Assembly (NCBI GenBank): GCA_029974015.1
Contig: JARKUF010000021.1
Coordinates: 1-64,000 of the forward strand
Length of the DNA stretch: 64,000 nt
Source of the DNA: Spirochaetota bacterium
GTDB taxonomy: Bacteria; Spirochaetota; UBA4802; JAGODF01
Reading direction: 5' to 3'
Notes under the pieces: generated by a model
What the model saw: only the letters and a program-made list of their open reading frames with translations
What the model was told of the DNA's origin: nothing
Databases searched by the model: none
Shown: positions 1-8,184 of the stretch, one piece after another
Layout of the letters: each line of letters opens with the position of its first letter
Numbering within the stretch: position 1 is the first letter of the stretch
Program-made: the position numbers and the translations under genes

Positions 1-32
1 GGGGCATTCTATGCGGAGGCTAAAAGTGAATA

Positions 33-140
33 ATTCTGGACAAAACCTGCCACCTCGTAGTTAACTGTTTATGCCCTTGGAACGGCTTTGAAAGTGGCAG
101 GTATTTTCCGGAATGGGTGGCAGGTTACGCCGGAATGTGC
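33..140. mobile_element. Decayed IS-end-like cluster of short repeats
   Basis: Three related copies of a roughly 22-base motif are seen: an inverted copy at 33-54 (reads GGTGGCAGGTTTTGTCCAGA on the minus strand) and two tandem direct copies at 94-116 and 117-140 (GTGGCAGGT followed by CCGGAAT). Multiple short repeats of the form GTGGCA...CCGGAAT are typical of IS21-family ends. No IstA or IstB coding sequence is visible, so this is at most a solo or collapsed end. The family assignment is from memory of the end motif. Confidence 0.4.
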
Positions 141-348
141 ACTCAAACGATTTTTGCAGAATATTAGCCAGATTAAACTCCATAAATTTACCTCTTTTAT
201 TGAAATTTTTCTTTATCCTAACAAACCGCATTAACTTTGTCAAACATATTATTTCCTCAAAATACAATATGCCAACCTCTAATACTCAAGTTTTCCCGCC
301 TGCATTCGGCAGACGAATAAACCTGAGTCCTGCATTTCATTTATTTAG

Positions 349-380
349 ATTCCGGCATTCCGCTACGCTCCAGCCGGAAT
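349..380. repeat. Small inverted repeat, REP-like
   Basis: The arms ATTCCGGC (349-356) and GCCGGAAT (373-380) flank a 16-base loop that contains CCGCTACGCTCCA. This looks like a common dispersed palindromic repeat. No other copy was found in the window. The rest of 141-401 is AT-rich and holds nothing I recognise. Confidence 0.4.
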
Positions 381-401
381 GACAGAGTTGGATATTATTT
401 A

Positions 402-512
402 TTAATTATTCACTGCCTTAATCAAGTCTCCTATCATCTTAAACACTTCGCTGGTTTCACCGGATATATGCTCGCACAGGCCTATGGATATATTCTTTTT
501 ATAAACGCTCAT
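402..512 (-). pseudogene. Possible gene fragment, 36 codons
   Basis: A short open frame (ATG at 512, TAA at 402-404) encodes a 36-residue peptide that begins MSVYKKN and ends LIKAVNN. The C-terminal part (ETSEVFKMIGDLIKAV) resembles the end of small four-helix-bundle proteins (the 23S intervening-sequence protein type), but the length is only about a third of that family. A stop codon directly precedes the ATG. It may be a remnant or chance. Confidence 0.2.
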
Positions 513-557
513 TTACAACAATGGACGTAACTTTTTTATTAAACCCATTTAACCGCC

Positions 558-3500
558 CTACCCCCTCCCTTCACTCCACCGGTAAAGAATTGGAAGAACA
601 ATGAGAGTGAGTATCGTCGAAGTGACAAGCCCCCCTATCACAACCGTCGCCAGGGGGCGCTGGACCTCGGCGCCGAGGCCGGTGTTGAGGGCCATGGGGA
701 GGAAGCCCAGGCTCGCCACGAGGGCCGTCATCACAACGGGACGAAGCCTCCTCTCACATCCCAGCCGAACGGCCTCGTGGACCGGCGTCCCTTCTTTGCG
801 CAACCCATTAATGCATGAGACGAGCACAAGGCCGTTGAGGATTGCCACCCCAGCCAGCGCGATAAACCCCACTCCGGCGGATATGCTCAGGTTCATCCCC
901 CTCAGGGCGAGCGCGAAAACGCCCCCGGTCACGGCAAAAGGCACCGCCGTGAAGATAAGCAGGGCCTGCCGCGCGCTCCCGAAAGTGCGCAAAATAAAAA
1001 GGAAAATAGCCAGAAGGGCCGCCGGAATAACCAGGGCAAGCCTGCTGCGGGCGCGTTCGAGGTTTCTAAACTGCCCGCCCCATTCCAGGGTGTACCCCCG
1101 GGGAAGCGAGAGCCTTTCCCCAATCGCCTTCTTCGCTTCCCGCACAAATCCGGCGATATCGCCCTCCCCTATGTTCACCGCCACGGCAGCGTATCGCCTG
1201 GTCCCTTCCCGGGCGATGTTATTTATCTGTTCATCTATCGAAATACTGCAAAGCTCCCGCACCGGAACCGAGCCGCCCTCAGGAAGAGGCACGGGGATGT
1301 TGGATATGGCTCTAATGTCGTTTCTAAATAATGAGGCCATCCGAACCACCACGGGGAAACGCCAGTCGTACTCGTAGTAGCCGCCCACTTCGCGCCCGCC
1401 CATGGCGGTCGCGATGGTTTCGTTCACTTCCCCGAGGGATATCCCGTAGCGGTTGAGGCGGCCGAAGTTGGCCGACACATTGAGAAAGGGGCCGCGGCGC
1501 AGGGCCGTGAGGGCGTCGAGCTCAACCTCGGAAGCGCCCGGAACTTTCTCAAGGATTTCCCTCGCCTCATTTTGCAGGCCAAAAAGCTTTTCCAGGTCGG
1601 GCCCGTAAATCCTGAGGCTCACATCGGCCCTGGACCCCTCGAGGATTTCATTAAACCGCAGCTCAATCGGCTGGGACGCCATGAGTTCCTGTTCCGGAAG
1701 CTCCTTCTCAATGCGCTCCTTTATCGCTTTGAAAAGATCGCCCTTCGTTCGCCGCGCCCCTCCCGAGGCTTTGAATATTGAAACGTCCTTTTTTAAAATA
1801 ACGAACATATCGCTCATGTAATGCCCCATGGGGTCCTCCGCGGCATCGGAGACCCCGGTGCGGGCGAAGACCCGCTCAACTTCGGGGAAGCTCATGGCGA
1901 TTCGCTCCGCCTTTCTCTCCTGGGCAAGGGTCTCGTTCATCGAAATCCCCGGTTCCCTCACCAGGCCGATGCTCATATCGCCCTCATCAAGCTGGGGCAG
2001 GAAATCGGACCCCATCCGGTGGTACATGAAGAAGGCCCCGGCCATGGCAAATATCACCGGTACAAGGACGAGAACACGGCGGCGAAGGGAGAAGTCGAGG
2101 ACGGGAAGGTAGAGCCTCCGAAGCGCGCGGAAAAACAGGGGCTCGCGCGTCCTCTGCTTTTTCATAAGAAATGTCAGGGCGATGACCGGCATAACTCCCA
2201 CCGCCGTGACGAGGGACGCGGCCAGGGCCATCAGAACGGTCGCGGCCATGGGATGGAAAAGCTTTCCCTCGATGCCTTCCAGGCTTAGAATCGGCACGTA
2301 GACCGCCATTATAATGAGAAGGCCGTAGATGACGGGGCGCAGGACTTCCTGCGCTGCTTCGCGGACGATGGACGCCTTCTCGCCGAAAGAAAGCCCCGCG
2401 GGATCGTCCATTCCCTCAAGGCGCCTCACAATATTTTCCACAATGACCACGGAAGCGTCGACCAACAGCCCGAAATCAATCGCTCCGAGGCTCATAAGAT
2501 TTGCGGAGATGCCCAGAAAGCGCATTCCCACGGCTGCGGCAAGCATGGAAAGCGGGATGGCCAGGGCCACGGCGAGCGAGGCCCTGAGATTGCCCAGGAC
2601 AAGCAGAAGCACGAGGACCACCAGAACCGCGCCCTCGGCGAGGTTTTTCGCCACGGTGGAGATGGTCGCGTTTACCAGGAAGGTCCGGTTGTACACCGGA
2701 ACTATCTCCACATCGGGAGGAAGCGGCGTGCTTTCCAGGGCCCGCACGGCGTCCCGGGCCACCTCACGACTGTTGGCCCCGAGGAGCATAAAGACCGTCC
2801 CGAGGACCGCCTCCTCGCCGTTGAGGGTCCCGGCGCCGAGGCGCTGGGCATATCCGTCACGCACCGCGGCGACCCGCGACAGGGGCACGGGAGCGCCCCC
2901 CAGTGTGAGGCGCAGGGGTATGTTACCGATATCCCGCGCCGTACCGGGGGCCCCCATCGCGCGCACCACGATCATGCGGCCCTCCTTCTGGATATATCCT
3001 CCTCCATAACTTTCGCCTAAGCTCTCAAGCTTCTTCACCACATCATTGAATGTCAGGCCGTATTCTACGAGCCGCCGAGGGTCCACGTCGACATGTATCT
3101 CCCTTCTGTAGCCCCCCACAACATCTATGTCGGCGACGTTCTTCACGCGCGATTTCAGATAAGGCCGCACGGAATAATCCGTCACCGTGCGCAGATACGT
3201 TAGCCGCTCAAGGTCCCCCTTCTTTGCCAGGGGCGATCCCTCCTTCGCCTTCACCGTGAAAAACACCACCTCACCCAGTCCGGTGGAAAGGACCCCCATC
3301 TCCGGCGTTATTCCGCGGGGAAGATGTTCCCGGGCGTTCTGAAGGCGTTCGGCGACCAACTGGCGGGAACGGTAGATGTCCGTTCCGTCCTCGAAGATAA
3401 TCACCACCTGGGAGAGTCCGAAGCGCGAAAGGGAGCGCACCTCTTTCACCCGTGGAAGGCCCGCCATCTCCGACTCTATGTAGTAGGTGACCGATTTTTC

Positions 3501-3680
3501 CACGCGCTCCGGATCGAGGGCGCCGGTGCGTGTGTTCACCACCACCTGGGCCGGGGTTATGTCGGGAACCGCGTCAATTGGAAGCCCGGCAAGAGAAAAG
3601 GCCCCCGCCGCCGCCACCGCGAGGAGTATGATGAAGACCCAGAGCCTGTTTTCGACCGCTTTTTTTATGATATATGTCAT
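558..3680 (-). CDS. czcA: CzcA-type heavy-metal RND efflux pump
   Basis: Inner-membrane proton-driven pump of the heavy-metal efflux RND family, exporting divalent metal ions through a tripartite complex. At 1040 residues it is full length. The N-terminal membrane helix (about residues 13-32) is followed by the periplasmic loop with the conserved AVPDITPAQV motif. The TM4 proton-relay segment DFGLLVDASVVIVEN lies near residues 400-420. The porter-domain motif EDPMGHYMSDMFV is closer to CzcA (Zn/Co/Cd) than to CusA (Cu/Ag), though substrate cannot be settled by eye. Its ATG overlaps the stop of the upstream TolC-type gene by four bases, so the two are translationally coupled. No membrane-fusion subunit gene is present on either side, which is unusual for this operon type. 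Confidence 0.93.
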   Translation of the reverse strand: MTYIIKKAVENRLWVFIILLAVAAAGAFSLAGLPIDAVPDITPAQVVVNTRTGALDPERVEKSVTYYIESEMAGLPRVKEVRSLSRFGLSQVVIIFEDGTDIYRSRQLVAERLQNAREHLPRGITPEMGVLSTGLGEVVFFTVKAKEGSPLAKKGDLERLTYLRTVTDYSVRPYLKSRVKNVADIDVVGGYRREIHVDVDPRRLVEYGLTFNDVVKKLESLGESYGGGYIQKEGRMIVVRAMGAPGTARDIGNIPLRLTLGGAPVPLSRVAAVRDGYAQRLGAGTLNGEEAVLGTVFMLLGANSREVARDAVRALESTPLPPDVEIVPVYNRTFLVNATISTVAKNLAEGAVLVVLVLLLVLGNLRASLAVALAIPLSMLAAAVGMRFLGISANLMSLGAIDFGLLVDASVVIVENIVRRLEGMDDPAGLSFGEKASIVREAAQEVLRPVIYGLLIIMAVYVPILSLEGIEGKLFHPMAATVLMALAASLVTAVGVMPVIALTFLMKKQRTREPLFFRALRRLYLPVLDFSLRRRVLVLVPVIFAMAGAFFMYHRMGSDFLPQLDEGDMSIGLVREPGISMNETLAQERKAERIAMSFPEVERVFARTGVSDAAEDPMGHYMSDMFVILKKDVSIFKASGGARRTKGDLFKAIKERIEKELPEQELMASQPIELRFNEILEGSRADVSLRIYGPDLEKLFGLQNEAREILEKVPGASEVELDALTALRRGPFLNVSANFGRLNRYGISLGEVNETIATAMGGREVGGYYEYDWRFPVVVRMASLFRNDIRAISNIPVPLPEGGSVPVRELCSISIDEQINNIAREGTRRYAAVAVNIGEGDIAGFVREAKKAIGERLSLPRGYTLEWGGQFRNLERARSRLALVIPAALLAIFLFILRTFGSARQALLIFTAVPFAVTGGVFALALRGMNLSISAGVGFIALAGVAILNGLVLVSCINGLRKEGTPVHEAVRLGCERRLRPVVMTALVASLGFLPMALNTGLGAEVQRPLATVVIGGLVTSTILTLIVLPILYRWSEGRG

Positions 3681-4930
3681 CGTCCCGCCCCGCTTTTAAA
3701 AGGATTTTTCAGCTCACCCGTAAGCCACAAAAGCTGCGTCAGCTTTTCCACATATTCCAGCCTCGAATCAAAGACGGCCTGGTGTTTATCGTATATGTCC
3801 GATTCCAGCTCGAGATAGGTGACGAAATCGAGGAGCCCCTTCCCGAACGCATCATCGGCCTCCTTCTGCTGGGCGTGCATCCGCGCCAGATGCTCATCCG
3901 GGAGCTTCGCCGCCGCCTCGGCGGCGATGACAAACTCGCGGTGCGCCGCGCCCACGCGCTCCCTCAGGGCGCGCTTTTCGAAGGCGAGGCGGAGTTTCTC
4001 CGACTCTATCTCATTGCCAAGCCCCTTCACAGTCCCGGAATTGCGGTTGAACACCGGCAGGGAGAATGTCACTCCCCCGCCGATTATCCTCTCCCTCTCC
4101 CCGGCGGTTTCTCCGGAATAGAAGGCCGTGAGGCCGAAATCCGGATACGCCTCCTTCCCGGCTAAATCGCGCTCCAGTTTTTTCTTCCTCACGCCTGCCG
4201 CGATCGCGGCAAGGGAAGTGTTCCGCTCCTCCGCCGTCTTTTCGAGGGTTTCACGGTTTAAGGCCGGAGGGGCCGCCGGAACGTTAAACGAAATATCCAC
4301 CTTCCCGTCCATATTGAGGAAGGTGTTGAGGCGGGACCACAGAATTTCCCGCTCCGCCTTAATGCGCAAAAGCTCCCGCGAGAACATGTCTATCCGGTTT
4401 TCCACTATGTGCTTCTCCGCCCTTTTCTGCGGCGAGGCGAAGGGACGTCCGGACAAAAATTTTTTTAAAAGCGAAAATCGGGCCACGCGCTCCCCGGCAT
4501 GTTCGGCCCTCTGCCCCGCAATGGCGTAGGCCGCCGCGAGGCGCATGGTTTCATAGTAGACGAAGAGCCTGGCCTCCCGAAGCGCCAATTTCGCCAGTTC
4601 CGTGTCCTGGGCCGCCAGGGCCTCCCGAAGCGCCCGCTTTCCCGGAAAGCCAAATGGCTGGGCCAGCGAAATTCCATAGGCGGTCCAGGAAGCCCCCCGA
4701 ATATGTTTTGAGCCTGCCTCCAGCTCCACCGAGGGATTCATGAACGCGGGGGCCTGTTTTTGATAATGCTTACTTGCTTCCACCTGCTCTTTCCCGGCCA
4801 GGATGAGCTCAGTTTTTTCGAGGGCCCTGGCGACCACATCTTCCATGGAGAGGACGCCTTCCCCCCGGCCGCTCCCGGCGGCAAGAAAAAACGCCGCGAG
4901 GGCACAGCATGCCGTATAATAATAACGCAT
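3677..4930 (-). CDS. TolC-family outer-membrane efflux protein (CzcC-like)
   Basis: Outer-membrane channel partner of the adjacent RND pump. The 417-residue product has a signal peptide (MRYYYTACCALAAFFLAAGS) and the helical OEP-type repeats of the TolC family, including the LARMHAQQKEADDAF region near the C-terminus. The start chosen is the ATG at 4930, preceded by AGGGGGGAATT; the frame is open further upstream to 5143, but that part has no signal peptide and overlaps the preceding gene. The stop overlaps the pump start (ATGA). CzcC-like naming follows from context, since the sequence is too variable to fix the substrate. Confidence 0.85.
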   Translation of the reverse strand: MRYYYTACCALAAFFLAAGSGRGEGVLSMEDVVARALEKTELILAGKEQVEASKHYQKQAPAFMNPSVELEAGSKHIRGASWTAYGISLAQPFGFPGKRALREALAAQDTELAKLALREARLFVYYETMRLAAAYAIAGQRAEHAGERVARFSLLKKFLSGRPFASPQKRAEKHIVENRIDMFSRELLRIKAEREILWSRLNTFLNMDGKVDISFNVPAAPPALNRETLEKTAEERNTSLAAIAAGVRKKKLERDLAGKEAYPDFGLTAFYSGETAGERERIIGGGVTFSLPVFNRNSGTVKGLGNEIESEKLRLAFEKRALRERVGAAHREFVIAAEAAAKLPDEHLARMHAQQKEADDAFGKGLLDFVTYLELESDIYDKHQAVFDSRLEYVEKLTQLLWLTGELKNPFKSGAGR

Positions 4931-4982
4931 AATTCCCCCCTGTAAATGGTGATTGAAAAACCGGAAAACTACAATGTCGGTA

Positions 4983-5372
4983 TTACGCGCTGACAGGAGG
5001 GGCCCGCAGGCCCCGGGGCCAGTAAAAAACAAAATGGAAGGAAACTTCGGCAGTATCGTATATGGGGAAAAAGAGCGCCGCCGGGTCAATGCGCAGCACC
5101 GGCTCCGCGTCGAAATCGCACAGGTCCGGCGAGGGCATCGCACTGTCGGATGCGCCCGCCACGATGCAGCCGTTTTCGAAAAGGTGTTCGGCTAAATCTT
5201 CCCCATCTTCCGCGCCCGCGCATTTCCCACCGCCGTCATTGCATGGAGAGGAATGGGAAACGGTAATGCCGCCCGCGACATGATGTACGTGGACGCCCGT
5301 CAATGGGACGAAATAGAGAAGCGGGAAGTAAACGAGAAGTATGTAGGCTGCTGCGCGCATAAATATTTTCAC
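4983..5372 (-). CDS. Small exported His/Cys-containing protein of the efflux operon
   Basis: Unrecognised 129-residue protein. An N-terminal hydrophobic segment (ILLVYFPLLYFVPLTG) looks like a signal peptide or membrane anchor. It is followed by a His-rich stretch (GVHVHHVAGG) and by cysteines at CNDGGGKC, ENGCIV and PDLCDF. It lies 52 bases upstream of the TolC-type gene on the same strand, so a metal-binding role in the periplasm is a reasonable inference. The start is GTG at 5372, with an ATG at 5360 as alternative; neither has a strong ribosome-binding site. Confidence 0.55.
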   Translation of the reverse strand: MKIFMRAAAYILLVYFPLLYFVPLTGVHVHHVAGGITVSHSSPCNDGGGKCAGAEDGEDLAEHLFENGCIVAGASDSAMPSPDLCDFDAEPVLRIDPAALFFPIYDTAEVSFHFVFYWPRGLRAPPVSA

Positions 5373-5453
5373 ATTTACTATGGGTTTTACATAAGGCCAC
5401 CGCTGTCAAGACGATTTTTTTGCGCCGCCTCCCCTGGCCCGAAATTCAAGGGC

Positions 5454-6230
5454 CTACAGCCCGGCGAAATAATCGAGAACACCGTATCTCTTCGGCGTCC
5501 ACTTTGCCAGGTTATCAAGGAGGGTGATGAGGAACACCTGAAGCACAGTCTCCGGGCGGGCGAGCTCAAAGCTCCCGACGCGCTCCATCTCCTTCACGAG
5601 TCCCGGGGGCACTCTGTCATCGTAGAAGGGCTTGCTTTTCAGATACTCATAGCAGGGCACCGCCCCCGTGGCCGATTCAACTTCGCCGTGCCTGCCGTGA
5701 GGGAGGACACAGCCAAAGCGGAGAAAGCGATACACCCCGGATTTCACCACGGCATTGTTCACCTCATTGATGTAGGTGATGATTTCGCCTTCGGCCTTAA
5801 GCTCCGGCGGGGAGAAGGCGAAAAACGCCGCGAAGGCGTCGTTCTTAAGGCCCGGGACCGACCCAAAAGCAACTATGCGGCCAATGATTTCCTCCGCGGC
5901 CTTGACGGTGAAAACCGGGGCCGTGAACACAACGCAAATGACGCTCTCCGCGGGAACGAGGATGCGCTCCACGTCCTTCTCAGACCTGCGAAGGACCGGC
6001 GCGTTCTCGCCGTCGTAAATAATCACGTTCTGGGGCCCTGAGAGCACCGCCCCTTTTCCTATAATATATCCCGGCGCGACGCCGTATTTCCGTGGAAGAA
6101 ACCCCTCAAGGAACTCGAGAAAAAAAATGTCCGGAGAGGCGGCGTCAACCGCGGCCCTGGGCCCCAGGGAAAGAAAACGTTCCTGAAAAGCCCGGAGCAT
6201 TTCTTCGAAAAAGCCGGCTGCATCTTCCAC
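5454..6230 (-). CDS. DUF6602 domain protein
   Basis: The protein of about 258 residues resembles the DUF6602 family: an N-terminal helical part, then EFLEGFLPRKYGVAPGYII and an NVIIYDGEN motif, a fold related to nuclease-like domains often found near defence or stress genes. Function is unknown. The frame is open to a TTG at 6242, two bases after the preceding stop; I prefer the GTG at 6230 because GAGG lies six bases upstream. It is the last gene of the thiamine operon. There is no obvious link between this domain and thiamine, so co-transcription may be incidental. Confidence 0.6.
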   Translation of the reverse strand: MEDAAGFFEEMLRAFQERFLSLGPRAAVDAASPDIFFLEFLEGFLPRKYGVAPGYIIGKGAVLSGPQNVIIYDGENAPVLRRSEKDVERILVPAESVICVVFTAPVFTVKAAEEIIGRIVAFGSVPGLKNDAFAAFFAFSPPELKAEGEIITYINEVNNAVVKSGVYRFLRFGCVLPHGRHGEVESATGAVPCYEYLKSKPFYDDRVPPGLVKEMERVGSFELARPETVLQVFLITLLDNLAKWTPKRYGVLDYFAGL

Positions 6231-6244
6231 AGGCAACCTCAATT

Positions 6245-6487
6245 TTACATGGGGCAGGCGTTCGATATCTTCATCACCATCACCACTCCAAGCTCCGACG
6301 CCGCGCCCTCATAAGCTTCCCGGAGCGCGTCGAAGAGCAGGCCCGTATCGCCCCTGACGATGGTGCTCATGGGGCCGGTCTCCGTCTCAAGGCCCCTCTT
6401 CTCCATGGAAACAATGAACCTGCTGATGTGGGGACCTATATCGTTCTCACCGAGGGGATAGAGGCTCACTTCCGCAGAGCTTTTCAT
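6245..6487 (-). CDS. Thiamine-binding protein, MTH1187/YkoF family
   Basis: This 80-residue protein matches the MTH1187/YkoF-like family (formerly DUF77): the start MKSSAEVSLYPLG, the central ISRFIVSMEKRGLETETGPM and the TIVRGDTG turn are all typical. Family members form ferredoxin-like dimers or tetramers and bind thiamine or related pyrimidines in the cytoplasm. The ATG overlaps the stop of the upstream methyltransferase by four bases (ATGA). Position downstream of thiamine pyrophosphokinase supports a thiamine role. Confidence 0.78.
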   Translation of the reverse strand: MKSSAEVSLYPLGENDIGPHISRFIVSMEKRGLETETGPMSTIVRGDTGLLFDALREAYEGAASELGVVMVMKISNACPM

Positions 6488-7164
6488 ACCATTACGCTCC
6501 CAACAATAAAATTTCCAAAGCAGGGGCAGAGCGCCCCGCCGATTATTTCCATGGCCGGGGCCGTCCTCACCAGAAGGCGGGACGGCAGGGCGAAGGTGGA
6601 ACCGAAGACGCGCGGCTTTCCATAGCGCGCCAAAAGCTCCCAGAGCTCCCCCGTTGTGAAAAACCGTGCATTGTGAAAAACCGGGTCCTTCGCCCCTTTT
6701 AGCTTCCTCGACACTCCGAGCAGGGAGCGCCGATTGAGCGCCCCCACTATGATGGTCCCCCCGGGACACAGAAGGGAGCGCATCCTGTCCAGGGCGCCGT
6801 TCGGGTCCGGTATGAATTCGAGGGAGGTGATCGCCGCGGCAACCTGAAATGGGCCCGTCACATCGGCTTCGAGGAAGTCCCCCCGGATGAACCGGGCCCC
6901 GGGGATATTCTTCCCGGACGCTATGGACGTCATCTCCGCCGAGATTTCGACCCCTGTTACCCGGAACCCTTTCCCCGCGAACCATGCGCTCCAATGTCCC
7001 GTGCCGGGACCCACCTCCAAAAGCTCCGGGTTTTCACCGGCCGCCGGAAGCACGCGCTCCACGGCTCTTTTCTCCTGAAGGTCGTAGGCCTTCCCCACGG
7101 GGTCATCGTACCAGGAATCGTAATATTTTGCAACGGCGTCGAAATTGAATGTGGTCCCCTTCAT
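6484..7164 (-). CDS. Class I SAM-dependent methyltransferase
   Basis: A 226-residue Rossmann-type methyltransferase of the UbiE/Methyltransf_11 kind. Motif I is LLEVGPGTGHWSAWFA (about residues 48-63), followed by the acidic residue of strand 2 in VTGVEIS and motif II/III segments FIRGDFLE and LCPGGTIIVG. The substrate is unknown. Both ends overlap their neighbours by four bases, thiN upstream and the thiamine-binding protein downstream, so it is tightly built into the thiamine operon. No known thiamine salvage step calls for a methyltransferase of this type. Confidence 0.8.
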   Translation of the reverse strand: MKGTTFNFDAVAKYYDSWYDDPVGKAYDLQEKRAVERVLPAAGENPELLEVGPGTGHWSAWFAGKGFRVTGVEISAEMTSIASGKNIPGARFIRGDFLEADVTGPFQVAAAITSLEFIPDPNGALDRMRSLLCPGGTIIVGALNRRSLLGVSRKLKGAKDPVFHNARFFTTGELWELLARYGKPRVFGSTFALPSRLLVRTAPAMEIIGGALCPCFGNFIVGSVMV

Positions 7165-7784
7165 ATCGTTTTCCCTGTATCACCCAGATGAAACACCAGG
7201 ACCGTCCCGGATGAAACCTCAACGGTAAACCGGTCCCCCTTCATAACATTGCTGAGTCCCCGGCTCCCCCGGCGAAGCGGTTCGTCTCGAAGTGGATACA
7301 GGAGGCCTGTTACAGTACAGCGAGCTTCAGCGTCCAAGGACACGAGGGTGATGATGTCCCCTTGCCGTCCGGCATCCTCCAGGCGTCCCCCCCTGCCTAC
7401 CGCGGAAACGGCGCACTTCCCGTCGATGAGCCGCAGGGAGCCGGGATGCTCCGCGCAGACCATGATATTGCACAGCTCATGGTCCCTCCTCCCCCCCAGG
7501 GCGCCGAAGACATCGATGCTTTCAAACCCCAGGCCGATGGCGTGGTCCACGGCTATCTCCATATCGGAGCGGTCCTTCTCCGCCGGGTGGCGAAATACGG
7601 GCACAGACGGCTCTTCTGAAATCGAGTCCATGTCCCCCAGGACCGCCGCGGGGACGATGCCGCATCTTCGGCAGTGGTCATATCCCCCGTCGGCGGCCAG
7701 GACCGTGCCGTAACCCTCCAGGGCCTCCCTGAGCCATCGGTAATCTTGTATCCTGCCATTGCAGACCACGGCGCATCGTTTCAT
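7161..7784 (-). CDS. thiN: Thiamine pyrophosphokinase
   Basis: Transfers pyrophosphate from ATP to thiamine to make thiamine diphosphate. The 207-residue protein has the family's N-terminal NGRIQDY segment, AADGGYDHC, the catalytic-domain motif AAVLGDMDSIS, then HPAEKDRSDMEIAVDHA and FGALGGRRDHELCN, all typical of TPK catalytic domains. The smaller C-terminal thiamine-binding domain follows (GDIITLVSL onward). The start chosen is ATG 7784 because the family begins at this point; the frame is open to an ATG at 7802. No TPP riboswitch is visible upstream. Confidence 0.88.
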   Translation of the reverse strand: MKRCAVVCNGRIQDYRWLREALEGYGTVLAADGGYDHCRRCGIVPAAVLGDMDSISEEPSVPVFRHPAEKDRSDMEIAVDHAIGLGFESIDVFGALGGRRDHELCNIMVCAEHPGSLRLIDGKCAVSAVGRGGRLEDAGRQGDIITLVSLDAEARCTVTGLLYPLRDEPLRRGSRGLSNVMKGDRFTVEVSSGTVLVFHLGDTGKTI

Positions 7785-7974
7785 GCGGCCAGTAGACCAC
7801 ATCGGCCGCGCCGGGCAAGATAATTTTTATCATCCTCCCTTTATTCTCTTCCAAGTATTGAGGTATCGAGGTATCGGGGTATCAGAGAAACGCCAAATTG
7901 CCATTGAGACCCTCGTGCGCGCCGCCGATAATTGTATTGACAAAGCTATTTAAATGTATAAAGAACCTCTAAAG

Positions 7975-8093
7975 GGAACCTCTAAAAATAATATTTTTGA
8001 GGTTTCCATAAATTGTAACTGTCGGCATACTCAGGACTCAGGATTTCCCGCCCGCCTAAGGCGGGCGGGAAATCCTAAATATTAGAGGTTGCC
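7975..8093. repeat. Dispersed palindromic repeat, full-length copy A
   Basis: A 119-base copy bounded by inverted ends GGAACCTCTAA (7975-7985) and TTAGAGGTTGCC (8082-8093). It contains the internal motif CATACTCAGGACTCAGG and a GC-rich hairpin (TTTCCCGCCCGCC-taa-GGCGGGCGGGAAA). A second, broken copy without its right end follows at about 8104-8156 (shared CTCTAAAAATTAA and GTTTTCCCGCCCGCC). Together they fill most of the 400-base gap between thiN and the GH18 gene. Confidence 0.8.
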
Positions 8094-8184
8094 TATATAC
8101 AGATACTCTAAAAATTAAGGGCGGTCACAAGAACTTCGTTTTCCCGCCCGCCATATTTATTACTGAATTCAGGATGATGAAATT

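Noticed and set aside
2329-3009. Long plus-strand frames opposite the RND pump (also 601-1377)
   Set aside because: They are antisense to a well-conserved gene, rich in Arg/Ser/Thr, and have no recognisable domain; typical GC-rich shadow frames.
6488-6994. Upstream extension of the thiamine-binding protein frame to 6994
   Set aside because: The extension lies in a different frame over the methyltransferase and has no homology; the ATG at 6487 overlaps the preceding stop in the usual way.
7938-7964. Promoter TTGACA/TATAAA facing the GH18 gene
   Set aside because: The spacer is only 14 bases and the gene is over 200 bases away across repeat copies.
7785-7974. TPP riboswitch before the thiamine operon
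   Set aside because: The conserved CUGAGA and thi-box helices are not found in this gap.
7975-8156. CRISPR array from repeated palindromes
   Set aside because: The copies are not regularly spaced, there are no spacers of uniform length, and no cas genes are present.
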